Origin: an uncultured Eubacteriales bacterium | GTDB lineage: Bacteria > Bacillota > Clostridia > Oscillospirales > Oscillospiraceae | Assembly: GCA_900554855.1 (NCBI GenBank) | Contig: USIZ01000073.1 | Location: 1-6,780 of the forward strand | Length of the DNA stretch: 6,780 nucleotides | Direction: 5' to 3' | In this document: piece after piece, positions 6,092 to 6,780 of the stretch | Layout: each line of letters begins with the position of its first letter | How positions within the stretch are numbered: position 1 is the first letter of the stretch | Notes under the pieces: generated by a model | Told to the model about the DNA's origin: nothing | What the model saw: only the letters and a program-made list of their open reading frames with translations | Databases searched by the model: none | Translations under genes and position numbers: made by a program

Positions 6092-6577
6092 TTAGAAGCT
6101 GACTTCCTGGGGGGTGACGCCGAAGGCGTCCCGCATGACGCTCAGCGCGTCGCCAAGCTCATGGGCACTGACCAGGATGGAAATGTCCACGTCGGAGGTA
6201 GTGACCAGCATGATCTGGATCTCGGCTTCGCTGAGCAGGGAGAATACCTTGGCCGCCACGCCGGGGGTGTTCACCATGTCGGCGTCAAAAAAGGCAATTT
6301 TGCAGTTGCCGGGCAGAATCTCGGGGTTCAGTCCCTTGCTTCCGTTGCTGATCTGGCCGAGAATGGTCAGCACCTGACTCAGGTCACGATCGGACACGGT
6401 GAAGCTCAACCGCATGGAGCCGCCCTGCGGGGCGGTCTGGGAGATCATGTCAACATTGATCCCGCTGGCTGCAAATGCGGTCAGCACCTGACTTACGGCC
6501 TTTCCACTGGGCAGAGCGGACAGTGTGATGAGGGTCACATCATTGGCGTAGGAGATTTTAGTGATTTTCTGTTCCAT
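6092..6577 (-). CDS. Free-standing tandem ACT-domain protein, aspartate-kinase regulatory-domain-like
   Basis: A 161-residue protein made only of two ACT-type domains, at about 12-77 and 91-155. The first contains VTLITLSALP at 14-23 and SGINVDMISQT at 38-48, closely like the ACT1 region of aspartate kinases (helix, then INVDMIsQ). The second contains CKIAFFDADMVNTPGVAAKVFSLL (92-115), with TPGVAAKVF the usual effector-site helix start, then TTSDVDISILV at 126-136. There is no kinase domain, no membrane segment and no DNA-binding motif. By family analogy it would bind an amino acid such as lysine or threonine and modulate an aspartate-pathway enzyme; this is inference. It lies 48 nt downstream of dapB on the same strand, so co-transcription is likely. 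The start at ATG 6577 is preferred over an upstream GTG at 6601. The size is near that of the separately translated beta subunit of the Bacillus lysine-sensitive aspartokinase. Confidence 0.85.
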   Translation of the reverse strand: MEQKITKISYANDVTLITLSALPSGKAVSQVLTAFAASGINVDMISQTAPQGGSMRLSFTVSDRDLSQVLTILGQISNGSKGLNPEILPGNCKIAFFDADMVNTPGVAAKVFSLLSEAEIQIMLVTTSDVDISILVSAHELGDALSVMRDAFGVTPQEVSF

Positions 6578-6586
6578 TTCAGGGCA

Positions 6587-6592
6587 CTCCTT
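6587..6592 (-). promoter_or_regulatory. Ribosome binding site deciding the ACT-protein start
   Basis: AAGGAG on the - strand lies 9 nt before the ATG at 6577. The in-frame GTG at 6601 lies upstream of this site and would translate through it, adding eight residues (MSQKECPE) outside the ACT fold. Confidence 0.78.
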
Positions 6593-6625
6593 TTGCGACA
6601 CAGTGCGGCGAAGACCGCGTATTGT

Positions 6626-6780
6626 TTAGTTGTTTTCCACCAGCATGGACATATCGTACATCCCGGGCTTGCTCACACCGGCCAGAAATTTCGCGGCCTT
6701 GACCGCACCGTTGGCGAAGATCTCGCGGCTCATGGCGGTGTGCTTGATCTCGATGATCTCGTCCCGCCCGGCGAACATGA
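6626..6780 (-). CDS. dapB: 4-hydroxy-tetrahydrodipicolinate reductase DapB (C-terminal end, 5' part outside window)
   Basis: Only the last 50 complete codons plus the stop are present, reading leftward from the window edge. They encode the C-terminal part of DapB, the NAD(P)H-dependent reductase of the diaminopimelate/lysine pathway. The recognised signature runs from FAGRDEIIEIKHTAMSR into EIFANGAVKAAKFL, matching the DapB pattern of G-x-D-E, then H-[ST]-A-x-S-R, then FA-x-GA-x-x-AA. It ends with KPGMYDMSMLVENN, close to the PGLYdM-dvL ending of the family. The catalytic histidine region and the dinucleotide-binding N-terminus lie beyond the window. The gene is followed after 48 nt by the ACT protein on the same strand. 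Confidence 0.92.
   Translation of the reverse strand, partial: MFAGRDEIIEIKHTAMSREIFANGAVKAAKFLAGVSKPGMYDMSMLVENN

Noticed and set aside
6578..6625. The dapB-ACT spacer as a separate promoter or attenuator
   Set aside because: It contains only a 4-bp GCGG/CCGC hairpin without a T-tract, and I see no -35/-10 pair. The ribosome site at 6587-6592 explains the useful signal.

Overview
This window is one almost gap-free histidine biosynthesis operon on the + strand, followed by the 3' end of a convergent lysine/diaminopimelate-related operon on the - strand. The + strand order is hisZ (3' part only), hisG, hisD, hisB, hisH, hisA, hisF, hisI and hisE. The - strand holds the end of dapB and, downstream of it, a small protein made of two ACT domains that resembles the regulatory part of aspartate kinase.

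The likely host is a GC-rich, anaerobic gut-type Firmicute of class Clostridia, perhaps Oscillospiraceae (Flavonifractor/Intestinimonas-like). This is an inference from four features: short HisG paired with HisZ, strong AGGAGG-type ribosome sites, tightly overlapping genes, and GC-rich third codon positions. No rRNA or other taxonomic marker is present.

Layout: positions 3-6022 are continuous coding sequence. Neighbouring his genes overlap by 4 or 1 nt, abut, or (hisD/hisB) sit 5 nt apart, so translational coupling is likely. HisG/HisZ start the pathway from PRPP and ATP. HisE and HisI hydrolyse PR-ATP and open the ring. HisA isomerises ProFAR to PRFAR. HisH/HisF make IGP and AICAR. HisB dehydrates IGP, and HisD performs the last two oxidations. 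The histidinol-phosphate aminotransferase (hisC) and the histidinol-phosphatase are not in this stretch. Positions 6023-6091 hold a perfect 15-bp hairpin that can serve as terminator for both converging transcripts. Positions 6092-6780 (- strand) hold the ACT protein and the dapB 3' end.

Two points deserve most attention. The PR-ATP pyrophosphohydrolase gene encodes two colinear HisE domains in tandem, and the second has lost two acidic residues of the metal-binding EExxE motif, so it looks like a catalytically dead copy. Next to dapB, the free-standing tandem-ACT protein looks like an aspartate-kinase regulatory subunit without a kinase domain. I found no mobile element, CRISPR array, tRNA or rRNA, and no wholly unknown system.
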